Assembly (NCBI RefSeq): GCF_009901955.1
Contig: NZ_WUTS01000001.1
Coordinates: forward strand, 1,806,817-1,870,816
From: Halomonas icarae
GTDB lineage: Bacteria > Pseudomonadota > Gammaproteobacteria > Pseudomonadales > Halomonadaceae
DNA: 64,000 bases
Reading direction: 5' to 3'
Shown: positions 37,974-47,361 of the stretch, piece after piece
Layout of the letters: every line of letters begins with the position of its first letter
Position numbering within the stretch: the stretch's first letter is position 1
Translations under genes and position numbers: made by a program
The notes under the pieces: generated by a model
Told to the model about the DNA's origin: nothing
Database searches by the model: none
What the model saw: the letters and a program-made list of their open reading frames with translations, nothing else

Positions 37974-39821
37974 GTGTCATCGCGCTCACCCCAACCCGCC
38001 CCTCCTCCTGAAAACCGCCTGACGGCCTTTCTGAACGTATTTCGCTATAGCCGTCGCGCACTTGCTCTGGTGTGGCAGACCTCGCGAGCCCTCACCGTGG
38101 GCCTGGCGATTGCCACTCTGGTCGCCGGCGTACTGCCGGCGGTGGCGGCCTGGCTCGGTCAGCTGATCGTCGATGCCGTGGTGGCCGCCATGGAGCAGCA
38201 CGCCGAGACGGGCAGCGTGGCATGGTGGCCGGTGCTGCGCTACGTGATTGCCGAAGGCGGAGTGATCGCCGCCATCGCCCTGGCGCAACGCGCGCTCTCC
38301 GCTCAGCAGTCACTGCTGAGAGCCCTGCTCGGTCAGAAGGTCAACGTGATGATCCTCGAGAAGGCCGGCACCCTGAGCCTGGCCCAGTTCGAGGACTCCG
38401 AGTTCTACGACAAGCTCACCCGGGCCCGTCGCGAGGCATCGACCCGTCCCCTGGGGCTGGTCAACAAGACCTTCGCCCTGGCCCAGAATGGCATTTCGCT
38501 GATCAGCTTCGGCGTCCTGCTGGTGCAGTTTTCCCCCTGGGCATTGCTGGTGCTGGTGATCGGGGCCCTGCCGGTGTTTATCTCCGAGGCCAAGTTCTCC
38601 GGCGATGCCTTCCGGCTGTTCCGCTGGCGCTCGCCCCAGACCCGCATGCAGATGTACCTGGAGACCGTGCTGGCCCGCGAGGACAGCATCAAGGAGGTCA
38701 AGCTGTTCGGCCTGGAGCCGCTGCTGCTGGAGCGCTATCGGAGGATCTTCGACACCCTCTACGCGGAGGACCGTCGCCTTACCCTGCGCCGAGAGAGCTG
38801 GGGCTTCGCGCTCGGTCTGCTCGGTACTCTGGCCTTTTACGGCGCCTACGCCTGGGTCGTGGTGGAGACCATCACTGGCACCCTGAGCCTGGGCCAGATG
38901 ACCATGTACCTGATGGTCTTCAAACAAGGACAGGCGGCGCTCTCGGCGAGTCTGACCTCGATCAGCGGCATGTACGAGGACAACCTCTACCTCTCCAACC
39001 TCTACGAGTACCTCGAGCAGCCGGTGGCACCGGAGGCGGGCAGCATGACCACAGGCTCCCGCCCTGGCGACGGCATTCGCTTCGAGGGCGTGAGCTTCAC
39101 CTACCCCGGTGCGAAAACGCCCGCCCTCTCGAACATTTCGCTGCACCTATGCCCTAGCCAGAGTCTGGCGCTGGTGGGCGCCAACGGCTCGGGCAAGACC
39201 ACCCTGATCAAGCTGTTGACCCGCCTCTATGAACCGAGCGCGGGGCGGATCCTGCTCGATGGCAACGACCTGCGCGACTGGGATATCCGGACGCTGCGCC
39301 GCCGCATCGGAGTGATCTTCCAGGACTTCGTGCGCTACCAGATGAAGGTCGGCGAGAACCTGGGGGCCGGTGACGTGACCGCCTTCGAGGATGAGATTCG
39401 CTGGCAGGAAGCCGCCCGCCGCGGACTGGCCGACGACTTCATCACCACCATGCCAGACGGCTATCACACCCAGCTGGGACGCTGGTTCAAGGGGGGGCAG
39501 GAGCTCTCCGGTGGCCAGTGGCAGAAGGTCGCGCTAGCGCGTGCCTATATGCGCCAGAGTGCCGACATCCTGGTACTCGACGAGCCCACCGCGGCTATGG
39601 ATGCCGCTGCCGAAGCAGCCGTATACGCCGACTTTCGCGATCATAGCCAGGGCAAGATGACCATCCTCATCTCACATCGCTTCTCCACGGTGCGCGCCGC
39701 CGACCAGATTCTGGTGATTGATGGCGGCGAGATCCTCGAACAGGGCGATCATTCCAGTCTGATGGCCGCCAACGGCCGTTATGCCAGGTTGTTCAGGCTC
39801 CAGGCCAAGGGATACGAATAG
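37974..39821 (+). CDS. ABC exporter, fused permease and ATPase
   Basis: This half-transporter of about 615 residues has six membrane segments in the N-terminal 330 residues and an ATPase after residue 365. The ATPase has Walker A GANGSGKTT, signature LSGGQWQKVALARA, Walker B ILVLDEPTAAMD and H-loop ISHRFS. The GTG start at 37974 is preceded by GGAGAG. The signature differs from the usual lipid flippase (MsbA) sequence and is closer to exporters of peptides or multidrug substrates. The substrate is unknown. It could act on the neighbouring envelope or secretion cluster, but nothing in the sequence shows this. Confidence 0.88.
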   Translation: MSSRSPQPAPPPENRLTAFLNVFRYSRRALALVWQTSRALTVGLAIATLVAGVLPAVAAWLGQLIVDAVVAAMEQHAETGSVAWWPVLRYVIAEGGVIAAIALAQRALSAQQSLLRALLGQKVNVMILEKAGTLSLAQFEDSEFYDKLTRARREASTRPLGLVNKTFALAQNGISLISFGVLLVQFSPWALLVLVIGALPVFISEAKFSGDAFRLFRWRSPQTRMQMYLETVLAREDSIKEVKLFGLEPLLLERYRRIFDTLYAEDRRLTLRRESWGFALGLLGTLAFYGAYAWVVVETITGTLSLGQMTMYLMVFKQGQAALSASLTSISGMYEDNLYLSNLYEYLEQPVAPEAGSMTTGSRPGDGIRFEGVSFTYPGAKTPALSNISLHLCPSQSLALVGANGSGKTTLIKLLTRLYEPSAGRILLDGNDLRDWDIRTLRRRIGVIFQDFVRYQMKVGENLGAGDVTAFEDEIRWQEAARRGLADDFITTMPDGYHTQLGRWFKGGQELSGGQWQKVALARAYMRQSADILVLDEPTAAMDAAAEAAVYADFRDHSQGKMTILISHRFSTVRAADQILVIDGGEILEQGDHSSLMAANGRYARLFRLQAKGYE

Positions 39822-39835
39822 TCCAGATCGCGCAC

Positions 39836-41449
39836 CTACAAGGATGCCAGCGGACGGTCCAGTGCACGCAGCAGGGCGTCGTCACGCGCGTAGATATCGG
39901 GGCGGAAGACCAGTCGACCGCCGGCACCCGGATGCACCGTCCAGTAGTGCAGGATGACCGGCATCGGCTCGACCAGCGACACATTTCGAGTACGACCACC
40001 CGCCAGCAAAGAGCGAAGATCGCGATCGCTGCCAGTATCATCCAGGAGAAGCTGGGCGAGCTCCAGCACCCCCTGCACTCGAATACACCCCGAGCTGAAG
40101 GCGCGACGCTGACGAGCGAATAGCCCCTGAGCCGGAGTATCGTGCAGGTAGACAAGATGGTCGTTGGGAAAGCGGATCACCACCTGACCCAGGGCATTGC
40201 CCGGCCCCGCGGCCTGACGAATCATCACATTACCCGGGTTTGACCAGTTGACCTGGCCCGGGCTGAGGCGCTGACCCGACGGCGTCAGCACCTGCATATT
40301 GCGCCTATCCAGGTAGTTCGGGTCTCGACGCACACTGGGAATCACATCTTCACGCAGGATGGTCGGCGGCACCGTCCAGGTCGGGTTGACGGTCAGGTGA
40401 GTGATCTCAGAGCGCAGCGAGGGCGTCCGTCGATAGGGCTGACCCACCACGATGCGTGACCGCCAGACATCACCATTGGGACGAAAGTAACTGACACGGT
40501 AGCCGGCGATATCCACCAGCACAAATGCCTCGGGCAAGCCATGCATCAGCCAGCGAGCGCGCTCAAGATTAAGACGAATCTGGTCGATGCGCCTGTCCAC
40601 CGGCACATTCAACGCTTCACGGGTACGCGGACCGACAATGCCATCCATCTCAAGCAGATGATGATCCTGGAAACGCCTTACCGCCGCCTCGAGACTGGCA
40701 TCGAAATACTGCGGATCAGGCGCCTCAAGCTTGGCCTCCGGCAGGATCGTGATATCCGCCGCCATGACCTCCAGTTCGCCTATCTGGGCCAGTCGTTTAC
40801 GCAGAATCGCCACATCCGGATGAGTCACACCACGTTCGAGGACGGGCCCAGTATCGGGAAGCATGGGCCACCCCCCCAGGCGCTGGATGTTCCGATAGCG
40901 GGTCAGCCCCTGGCGCAGCCGCTGATAGGGGGCATAGGCCGGACGCACCGAGTCGAACAGTGCCGCCAACTGCCCTGTTTCCACCGCCTGGATGATCCTG
41001 TCCAGAGTAGGAAGCCGCTCATTGATGGGCACCTTCCATTGCGGGTCGATGCTGTGCGGGTCCACCTTGCCATGATGGAGGTGACGCAACGCCGTATATA
41101 GGGCGCGGGTCGCCCGGATATCGAAGCGTGCCTGTGCATGCTCATCGCTGATCAGAGCCTGGCGATACCCTGCCAGCAGACGGTCGGCACCATAGTCGCC
41201 GGGATTCAGGCCATCACTGGCCACCCCCTTCAACGCCTCGACCAGCCCCTGCACCTGCTCCTCTCGCATCCAGGCCACCTGGAATGCGCGCGCCGCATAG
41301 AAAGCCTCCAAGCTTCCCCCCCGCGGCACCAGGACCTGCTCCACCGCGGTCATGCTGCGCTCCTGCGGCGCCGACGGCTGTCCGATGGCCGTGCCAGACA
41401 TCGACAAGATAATCAGCATCAACCCAGCTATCGCGACAGATCGCCGCAT
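39836..41449 (-). CDS. L,D-transpeptidase, YcbB/LdtD-like
   Basis: This exported enzyme of about 537 residues forms 3-3 crosslinks in peptidoglycan. A signal peptide (about 1-23) is followed by a helical scaffold domain, a peptidoglycan-binding type 1 domain (about 205-282) and a YkuD catalytic domain with His436 and nucleophile Cys455 in SSGCIRV. The order is that of E. coli LdtD. The start at 41449 has a perfect GGAGGTG upstream, better than the ATG at 41461. It is divergent from a second L,D-transpeptidase-like gene. Confidence 0.93.
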   Translation of the reverse strand: MRRSVAIAGLMLIILSMSGTAIGQPSAPQERSMTAVEQVLVPRGGSLEAFYAARAFQVAWMREEQVQGLVEALKGVASDGLNPGDYGADRLLAGYRQALISDEHAQARFDIRATRALYTALRHLHHGKVDPHSIDPQWKVPINERLPTLDRIIQAVETGQLAALFDSVRPAYAPYQRLRQGLTRYRNIQRLGGWPMLPDTGPVLERGVTHPDVAILRKRLAQIGELEVMAADITILPEAKLEAPDPQYFDASLEAAVRRFQDHHLLEMDGIVGPRTREALNVPVDRRIDQIRLNLERARWLMHGLPEAFVLVDIAGYRVSYFRPNGDVWRSRIVVGQPYRRTPSLRSEITHLTVNPTWTVPPTILREDVIPSVRRDPNYLDRRNMQVLTPSGQRLSPGQVNWSNPGNVMIRQAAGPGNALGQVVIRFPNDHLVYLHDTPAQGLFARQRRAFSSGCIRVQGVLELAQLLLDDTGSDRDLRSLLAGGRTRNVSLVEPMPVILHYWTVHPGAGGRLVFRPDIYARDDALLRALDRPLASL

Positions 41450-41518
41450 GTTCACCTCCATTATCGCTAATTGCTAACTTGATCAAGCTGGCTCGTCCTT
41501 ACATCATAGCGAGAAACC

Positions 41519-42265
41519 ATGAGACTCGATGTGATGATGCGATCAACCCTTACCGTCTGGTTGCTCTGCGCGAGCGGCCTGTTAGCCAGCGCCTGCGCCG
41601 ACACTCCCGCCACCCAGGATGCAAGCCCACGCATGGTGGATGGGGTCCCCCTGGCCCGGGTCCTGACGCGCCTGGCACCGAATGCCAATCGCGAGATGCT
41701 TACACTGGCCGCCAATGCTCTATCGTGTGCCGATCCTGATGCCGAGCGTCTGGCGGTGATCGATTATTCGCTGCCCTCAAACGAGCCACGCCTGTGGGTC
41801 TTCGATCTGCGTCGCAAGCAGTTGCTCTTCGAGGAACTGGTCTCCCATGGCCGGGGATCTGGCGATGCACTGGCCACGCATTTCTCAAATACACCGGAGA
41901 GCCACCAATCGAGCCTCGGTCTATTTCGCACCATGAACACCTATTACGGGAGCAACGGCTATTCGCTTCGACTCGAGGGCCTCGAGCCAGGCGTCAACCA
42001 CCTGGCCTTTGAACGCGCCATCGTGATGCACGGCGCTGACTATGTTAGCGAGTCCTTTATCGAACAGACCGGCCGACTAGGGCGTAGCCTTGGTTGCCCG
42101 GCCGTACGCCAGGAAGTTACCTACCCACTGATCGACAGCCTCAAGGAGGAGCAGTACCTGTTCGCCTACTATCCCGATCCGGAGTGGTTAACGAGCTCCG
42201 CCTACCTCAGCTGCGACCGCGATCAAGGACGACAGCTGGCCATGCAGTCATATGACAAGCGTTAG
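41519..42265 (+). CDS. YkuD-type murein L,D-transpeptidase domain protein, possible lipoprotein
   Basis: This 248-residue protein has a hydrophobic N-terminus ending LLASAC (Cys26), a weak lipobox. The domain has SHGRGSGDAL near 110, His171 (VMHGADYV) and the catalytic Cys193 in GRLGRSLGCPAVR. This is the murein L,D-transpeptidase catalytic-domain family, distinct from LdtD. It may act as a transpeptidase or carboxypeptidase. The divergent arrangement with the LdtD-like gene suggests joint control of wall crosslinking. The start is uncertain; ATGs at 41534 and 41537 are also possible. Confidence 0.82.
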   Translation: MRLDVMMRSTLTVWLLCASGLLASACADTPATQDASPRMVDGVPLARVLTRLAPNANREMLTLAANALSCADPDAERLAVIDYSLPSNEPRLWVFDLRRKQLLFEELVSHGRGSGDALATHFSNTPESHQSSLGLFRTMNTYYGSNGYSLRLEGLEPGVNHLAFERAIVMHGADYVSESFIEQTGRLGRSLGCPAVRQEVTYPLIDSLKEEQYLFAYYPDPEWLTSSAYLSCDRDQGRQLAMQSYDKR

Positions 42266-42280
42266 CCGTTGCGGCTAACG
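42260..42280 (+). terminator. Hairpin overlapping the stop of the L,D-transpeptidase-like gene
   Basis: CGTTAGCCG-TTG-CGGCTAACG is a perfect 9-bp stem that includes the TAG stop codon. No T-run follows, so it may block 3' exonucleases rather than end transcription by itself. Confidence 0.5.
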
Positions 42281-42700
42281 AAATTGGAAGACGCAGCAGC
42301 AACGCGGATTGACTAAGCTCTATGGAGCTTGTCGGCCATGGATGATGCTCGGAACATGAGTTGAGGCTAACCCAGCCAGGGCCTGCGACGAATAGAAGGT
42401 AAGCAAGGCGTGAGATCGCCCGAACAAGGGCATCTCGCCATCGCGCTGACAAACACACAAAGCAACCTTTTGGTCCTTATCCTTTACAAAAATCAATCTA
42501 CCAACAACACTTTCTCTATTCTACGATTTCAACGTCATAGGGCCTCACTCCTGTCAGACCAATGATGCCAAATGGCGACATTTTGACAGTACGGAATGCA
42601 GAGAAATGCTGAGTAATACAGAAACATGGTTCCCATGGCGGGTGATATTGATCGTCGAGGCGACCAATATCAAATAATAAGCAACATCTAAAGGGTGATG
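42281..42700. other. AT-rich intergenic region before the sigma-54 activator
   Basis: This 420-base stretch has lower GC than the core genes around it. It should hold the activator promoter. No -24/-12 element with correct spacing was found here, so the activator itself seems not to need sigma-54. No gene is supported. Confidence 0.4.
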
Positions 42701-44071
42701 ATGGATAAATCACGCCATGTTCTAATGATAGGTGACCAGCGCTTTACGGCCAGCGCAGCACTATCACTGAAGCAATATGCATGGCAGTTTCAACGGACCA
42801 GCTGCCCGGTAGAGGCTGAGCAGCTTCTTCTTACATCTCCCCCTCCACTCGGAATCATTCTTATGGAGCCGGCCTATACCAGGCCCTCCCTTGAACTGGA
42901 GAGGCTGGTCTGCCTGGTGCCTTACACCCTCTGGGTAGCACTGTTAAGCACTGACAGCCTGCAGGAATATCAAATACGTGCATTTGTCGCCAGGCACTGC
43001 CATGCCTGTCTCCTGCTGCCCCTGGATCCCGAGAAAGCCAACCATGTGCTGGAGAGCACGCTCACCATTTCGGAGGTGCTTTCAGCCCATTTTGGGGACT
43101 GTAACTCCCCTGCAGTGCCCGGTCATAGGGCGCAAATGATCGGCAGGTCCCATGCTATCCAGAAACTGCTCAAGGATATCGAGAAAATTGCCTTGGTAGA
43201 TGCACCGGTACTTATTACTGGTGAATCTGGTACTGGGAAGGAGCTGACGGCTAGACTAATTCATGAGAATTCGCCCAGGCATGGAGGCCCCTTCAACGCC
43301 GTTAACTGCGGCGCCTTACCTTCCGGTCTTATCCAGTCTGAGCTCTTCGGCCATGAGAAAGGAGCTTTCACCGGCGCAGGCAAGTGCAAGGTAGGAATCA
43401 TCGAGTCGACATCGGGTGGCACCCTGTTTCTCGACGAGATCGGCGACCTCCCGCTGGAACTTCAGGTCAACCTGCTACGCTTCCTGGAAGATCACCGTAT
43501 CCAACGGCTCGGCAGTCTGCGCGAAATAGCGGTGGATGTCAGGATACTCACTGCGACCCATGTCGACCTGGAGCACGCCATACAGTCGGGCGACTTTCGA
43601 GAGGACCTCTATCATCGCATCAACGTTCTGCAAGCCAGAATGCCACCACTACGTGAAAGGCCAGAGGATATCGAGGCCCTGGCCTCTCACTACTTTCAGA
43701 AGTTTCGAGCCGAGTCACCCTGCCGGGTACGCGGCTTCAGCCATGACAGTCTTGTCACCATGCGTCAGCATCACTGGCCAGGCAATGTGCGAGAGCTGGT
43801 CAACCGAATCCGTCGTGCCATGGTGATGTGTGAGGAGCGACTGATCACGCCTGATGACCTTGGCCTGGAAAGACGCAAGGACCTCGTCAGAACACGCCCT
43901 TCCCTGGAGGATATTCGGAACTGCGCCGAACGTGAGGCCATTGCTGCCGCACTGGCTCGCAACAGGAACCATGCGCTGCACGCTGCACAGGATCTCGGCA
44001 TCTCTCGAGCCACCCTGTACCGCCTGATAGACAAGCACTGCGTTCCTCGACCGCTCGATAGCCGAGCCTAA
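42701..44071 (+). CDS. Sigma-54 activator with degenerate receiver (VpsR-like architecture)
   Basis: This enhancer-binding protein is about 456 residues. Residues 1-130 look like a response-regulator fold whose phosphorylation pocket is lost: the site after beta-3 reads GIILMEPAY (Glu for Asp). The AAA+ domain is complete, with Walker A GESGTGKE (about 174-181), the sigma-54 contact loop GAFTGA (221-226), Walker B GGTLFLDEIGD and the Arg-finger region. A Fis-type helix-turn-helix ends the protein (AAQDLGISRATLYRLIDKH). VpsR of Vibrio, a c-di-GMP-binding biofilm regulator, has a comparable layout. The ATG at 42701 has AAAGGG upstream. It is probably cotranscribed with the outer-membrane gene 20 bases on. 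Confidence 0.85.
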   Translation: MDKSRHVLMIGDQRFTASAALSLKQYAWQFQRTSCPVEAEQLLLTSPPPLGIILMEPAYTRPSLELERLVCLVPYTLWVALLSTDSLQEYQIRAFVARHCHACLLLPLDPEKANHVLESTLTISEVLSAHFGDCNSPAVPGHRAQMIGRSHAIQKLLKDIEKIALVDAPVLITGESGTGKELTARLIHENSPRHGGPFNAVNCGALPSGLIQSELFGHEKGAFTGAGKCKVGIIESTSGGTLFLDEIGDLPLELQVNLLRFLEDHRIQRLGSLREIAVDVRILTATHVDLEHAIQSGDFREDLYHRINVLQARMPPLRERPEDIEALASHYFQKFRAESPCRVRGFSHDSLVTMRQHHWPGNVRELVNRIRRAMVMCEERLITPDDLGLERRKDLVRTRPSLEDIRNCAEREAIAAALARNRNHALHAAQDLGISRATLYRLIDKHCVPRPLDSRA

Positions 44072-44091
44072 CCACCACAGGAAATGCACCC

Positions 44092-45195
44092 ATGACTTCA
44101 TATCAGCGTGTACTTATTGGTATTACAACCCCCTTTCTGTTCATCAGCGTCTCGCCTCTCATGGCCCAGGAAGCCACTCAGCCCGTCGGCCAGCAGCCAC
44201 CGGAAGCCGAGCCGCAGTTCAATGTTCAGTCAATGGCGGAGTATGGCGGTGTCCTCACCCCGCGTGGACGCCTGATACTCGAGCCCGAGTTCCAATACTC
44301 CCACGAAAGCATCAACCGAATGACCTTCGAAGGGGTCAGTGTACTCAGTACACTGCTGATCGGCGTATTCACGGCTCAGGATGTCGATCGCGACAACTAC
44401 ACCGCCTCACTGACCGGCCGCCTCGGCGTTACCGATCGCCTGGAGCTCGAGATGAAGGTGCCCTATGTCTATCGAGACGAGAACGAGAGGATCAACGTTC
44501 CCATCGAGGATGGCGAGGACGGTGTCTTCAGCCTCGACCGAGAGCTCTCCGGCGACAGTCTGGGGGACATCGAACTGGCCGCTCACTATCAGCTGAATCG
44601 TGGGCAGAACGGCATGCCCTTCTTTATCGGCAACCTGCGCTACAAGACCACCACCGGCAAGGGTCCCTTCGATATTGACCGCAATAGCGAAGGTAACCCA
44701 CTGGAACTCTCGACGGGTACGGGCTTCCACTCGATCGAGCCCAGCATCACCATGCTGCTGCCCTCGGCGCCGGCGGTCTACTTCGCCAATCTTGGCTATG
44801 TCTTTCACCTGGAAGATAGTGTGAATCAGAGCCTATCCAACGTTGATGATGATAGAGGAAACCCACTCAATGTCGTTGTCGGCGATGTCGATCCGGGCGA
44901 TGCCGTGCGTCTCAGCTTCGGCATGGCATATTCGATCAACCCGCGCACCTCCTTTACCCTGGGGTACAAGAACGACTTTATCGGCAAGACCAAGACCGAC
45001 TATGTCAATGTCGATACTGGCACCACCACCTCCGTGCAGTCGCAGACATTGAACGTCGGCTCCCTGCTGCTGGGCTGGAATTACTCGCTAAACCCGGATG
45101 TCAATATCAACGTGGGGCTCGAGCTTGGTATCACCGAGGACGCCCCGGACACCACCTTGACCTTTCGCATGCCTATCGGAATGAATGTTTTCTAG
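44092..45195 (+). CDS. Outer-membrane beta-barrel protein, possible secretion channel
   Basis: This 367-residue exported protein has a signal peptide ending PLMAQ/E. A short Gln/Pro/Glu-rich segment and MAEYGGVLTPRGRLILEPEFQYSHES follow, typical of the transporter/MetA-pathway phenol-degradation barrel family. Amphipathic strands run to the C-terminal MPIGMNVF with terminal Phe. FapF, the Fap amyloid secretion pore, is a barrel I believe is placed in or near this family. With a C39 peptidase and secreted Gly-rich proteins facing it, a secretion role is plausible. Uptake of a small hydrophobic compound is the alternative. AGGAAA precedes the ATG. Confidence 0.72.
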   Translation: MTSYQRVLIGITTPFLFISVSPLMAQEATQPVGQQPPEAEPQFNVQSMAEYGGVLTPRGRLILEPEFQYSHESINRMTFEGVSVLSTLLIGVFTAQDVDRDNYTASLTGRLGVTDRLELEMKVPYVYRDENERINVPIEDGEDGVFSLDRELSGDSLGDIELAAHYQLNRGQNGMPFFIGNLRYKTTTGKGPFDIDRNSEGNPLELSTGTGFHSIEPSITMLLPSAPAVYFANLGYVFHLEDSVNQSLSNVDDDRGNPLNVVVGDVDPGDAVRLSFGMAYSINPRTSFTLGYKNDFIGKTKTDYVNVDTGTTTSVQSQTLNVGSLLLGWNYSLNPDVNINVGLELGITEDAPDTTLTFRMPIGMNVF

Positions 45196-45253
45196 GCTGA
45201 CGCGTGTGGCACGACGCCAAGAGACCAGAGACACGTAACAGGTATAAAAGAGT

Positions 45254-45285
45254 GAGGCTGCCACTTACAGGCAGCCTCTCTCTTT
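45254..45285. terminator. Bidirectional terminator between the two arms of the cluster
   Basis: Stem GAGGCTGCC (45254-45262) with GGCAGCCTC (45270-45278), followed by TCTCTTT on the plus strand and by ACTCTTTTAT on the minus strand. Confidence 0.9.
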
Positions 45286-45344
45286 ATGGTTTATGATTTC
45301 CAGTTATGGAGATGATCGATGCGAGAGCGGTGGAAAAACCGGTG

Positions 45345-46058
45345 TCAGCGCAGAATACCGGAGAATGAATCCAGGATCGCGGCCCGTTTTCTGGCCGCAT
45401 CCAGGGCACCGATATTGTTGAGTCGAACACTGATATCGATTCTCTGCTGGATGTTCCGGTTCGATGCATTACTGACCACGCCGCTGACGATGGCCCCCCT
45501 GGTAATATTATGCAGGGCGGAGGTAAAACCCTTGGCATCGTTCAAGGCAATACCCGAAAAGTCGGCGAGGCCTGCCAGGTCTACACCACCCGGTGTCACG
45601 TCGGTCACCGATAACGTACCGTTACCAACCTGAGCCGCCATCCCGCCGGGGTCGCGCAGGGTCTGCGAGACGAGATTGGGGCCTGCCGGAGTGAAGTTGA
45701 CCACTGAGACCAGCTCTACCCTGTCGTCGATCTGTGTCTGCAGGCGGGCGCCGAAGTCCACATCGAGCCCACCAATATTGAAGCCGGCGCGCATCTGGCC
45801 CATTTCCCCATCCGCGATCACGTCACCGCGATAAAATCCGTCGTGAGCGGCACGGGACTGCGATACCTCGGCATAGAGCCTGTCCCCATCGAGGAGTGAT
45901 GCAGATTCGAGGCGCTGATAGGCAGTCGTCTCGGAGGCCTCTGCCAGCACCTCTGTAGAAAGCGTTGCGGCCTGAGAGCCAGCCGCCAGGAATAGAGCGG
46001 CCGCACACCCCCACCCAAGCCGGCTTGCCGTACCTTGTCGAAAAGCCCGAGAGTTCAT
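45345..46058 (-). CDS. Exported protein of the Gly-rich operon, function unknown
   Basis: This 237-residue protein is not recognised as a named family. It has a signal peptide (cleavage near AAGSQA/ATLS). The mature part is beta-prone and rich in Asn, Ser, Asp and Gly, with no Cys after the signal, and ends RAAILDSFSGILR. The segment NRNIQQRIDISVRLNNIGALD has the Asn/Ile/Gln pattern seen in amyloid-type repeats, but only once. GAGGAG precedes the ATG, 15 bases after the peptidase stop, so it is the last gene of the operon. By position and size it could be a FapE-like accessory component; that is inference. Confidence 0.7.
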   Translation of the reverse strand: MNSRAFRQGTASRLGWGCAAALFLAAGSQAATLSTEVLAEASETTAYQRLESASLLDGDRLYAEVSQSRAAHDGFYRGDVIADGEMGQMRAGFNIGGLDVDFGARLQTQIDDRVELVSVVNFTPAGPNLVSQTLRDPGGMAAQVGNGTLSVTDVTPGGVDLAGLADFSGIALNDAKGFTSALHNITRGAIVSGVVSNASNRNIQQRIDISVRLNNIGALDAARKRAAILDSFSGILR

Positions 46059-46073
46059 CGTATTATCTCCTCG

Positions 46074-46778
46074 CTACCGACCCAGCTCATTATAGGCGGG
46101 CAGGGTCAGCAGGCTGGCACCGACGCTCGAGCGGTTCACGCCTCTGGAGAGCGGAGATTCGGGGCGCACGGCCCAGTCCTGATCATGGTTGAAGTGCTGG
46201 CGGGCCACTTCGAGCTCGGCGCGGGCACCGAGGACCGTGCCGCTCCACAACTGCTCGAACTGCTCACGAGTCACCACCAGGGTACCGGCGGCAGGGTCTC
46301 CCACCAGGATATTATCGTCATCTATCCCCTTGACGACGACGAAGTGCTTGTAGCCGGCGGTGTTCACCATGGTGATGGCCGGAACACCGATGCGAATGAA
46401 GTCATCCAGCGTGATCCGAAACCCGTCGGCATTGAGTCCACGTCCATCCAGATAGTGTTTCATATCCAGCATGGAAAAGCCGTAACGCTGAATCTTCTCT
46501 GCGTCACCGGCGCGAATCATGGTCTCGAAGACTTCGGCCTCTGTCGTGTCACGCTGGTAGTGATAGGTCAGTAGCGTTGCCACGGCGGCCGATCCGCAAC
46601 TGAAGTCATACTCTTGCCGGACCACCCTGTCCCAGCCTTTCTCCTGAAGACTCTTGGCCTCTACCTGGAAGTTTCCAAATCGACTGGCGATGGTCACCTG
46701 GCCGGCGATGACGTTCATGCTGCTCAGGATGAGCAACAGTGATGCCATACCACAGCAGAGGTTCCGAAACACGTTCAT
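46074..46778 (-). CDS. Periplasmic C39-type cysteine peptidase (FapD-like)
   Basis: This 234-residue protein has an N-terminal signal peptide and a C39 (bacteriocin-processing type) peptidase domain. The Cys61 nucleophile lies in QEYDFSCGSAAVATLL, His145 in AGYKHFVVVKGI and Asp161 in ILVGDPAAG, so the catalytic set looks intact. C39 domains usually sit at the N-terminus of ABC exporters that trim double-Gly leaders. Here it is free, exported and lacks any ABC partner in the operon, as FapD does in the Pseudomonas Fap system. AAGGGATG precedes the ATG. It probably processes or gates secretion of the two upstream-encoded exported proteins. Confidence 0.83.
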   Translation of the reverse strand: MNVFRNLCCGMASLLLILSSMNVIAGQVTIASRFGNFQVEAKSLQEKGWDRVVRQEYDFSCGSAAVATLLTYHYQRDTTEAEVFETMIRAGDAEKIQRYGFSMLDMKHYLDGRGLNADGFRITLDDFIRIGVPAITMVNTAGYKHFVVVKGIDDDNILVGDPAAGTLVVTREQFEQLWSGTVLGARAELEVARQHFNHDQDWAVRPESPLSRGVNRSSVGASLLTLPAYNELGR

Positions 46779-46828
46779 GGCGAATCATCCCTTGATGGGC
46801 GTGTCATATGACGGTTTATTTCATTGCG

Positions 46829-47302
46829 TCAATTAGCGATGAACACGCTGATCCCCACCGCGTTATTGATAGAGTTTCCGTTGCCGGACACGGCACTGAA
46901 GATGCCCGTACCGCTATAGCTGCCCAGCGCGTCCGGCGCGAAGGTAATGTTTCCCGACACCATGTTGCCTCCGATATCGAAGGAGGTGTCGTTTACCGAT
47001 GCCTTCATCTTCTGAACGCTCTTGACCGTGTTGACGTTGACGGTCATCTGCCCTTCACGGGCCCTGGCCTGCTCCATTGTTGTGCGATCCAGATGTTCCA
47101 TGGCGGAAAAGCCCTGTGACAGGCTCTGACTAACGTCCCCACCAGAACCAGACACAAAGATCTCTTGATAGATATTGATGCCTGTCTCCGCGTGGCTGTT
47201 CGGCGCACCCACCACCAACAGCACCGAAAGGAGTAATGGTGCTGTGACCATATGGCGATGACGCCACCTGCCGGGGTATGAACTGACAATCAAGCTTTTC
47301 AT
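46829..47302 (-). CDS. Small exported protein, candidate minor fibre component
   Basis: This protein of about 157 residues has a long N-region and then a signal segment (MVTAPLLLSVLLVVGAPNSHA/ET). The mature part is Ser/Gly/Asn-rich, with VNVNTVKSVQKMKASVNDTSFDIGGN and a C-terminal NGNSINNAVGISVFIAN that recalls beta-strand repeats of secreted amyloids. It is not recognised as a known family. The frame is open to 47419, but the ATG at 47302, with GGGAG upstream, gives a proper signal peptide. It lies 127 bases after the Gly-rich gene and 50 bases before the peptidase gene. Confidence 0.7.
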   Translation of the reverse strand: MKSLIVSSYPGRWRHRHMVTAPLLLSVLLVVGAPNSHAETGINIYQEIFVSGSGGDVSQSLSQGFSAMEHLDRTTMEQARAREGQMTVNVNTVKSVQKMKASVNDTSFDIGGNMVSGNITFAPDALGSYSGTGIFSAVSGNGNSINNAVGISVFIAN

Positions 47303-47361
47303 GGTGCGAACTCCCGAACTCCGTGAACTCTCGAACTCCAATCCCCAGGGCGCTTCATCAA

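Noticed and set aside
42516-42713. Short minus-strand frames in the gap before the sigma-54 activator
   Set aside because: No ribosome site or recognisable sequence, and they overlap the activator start.
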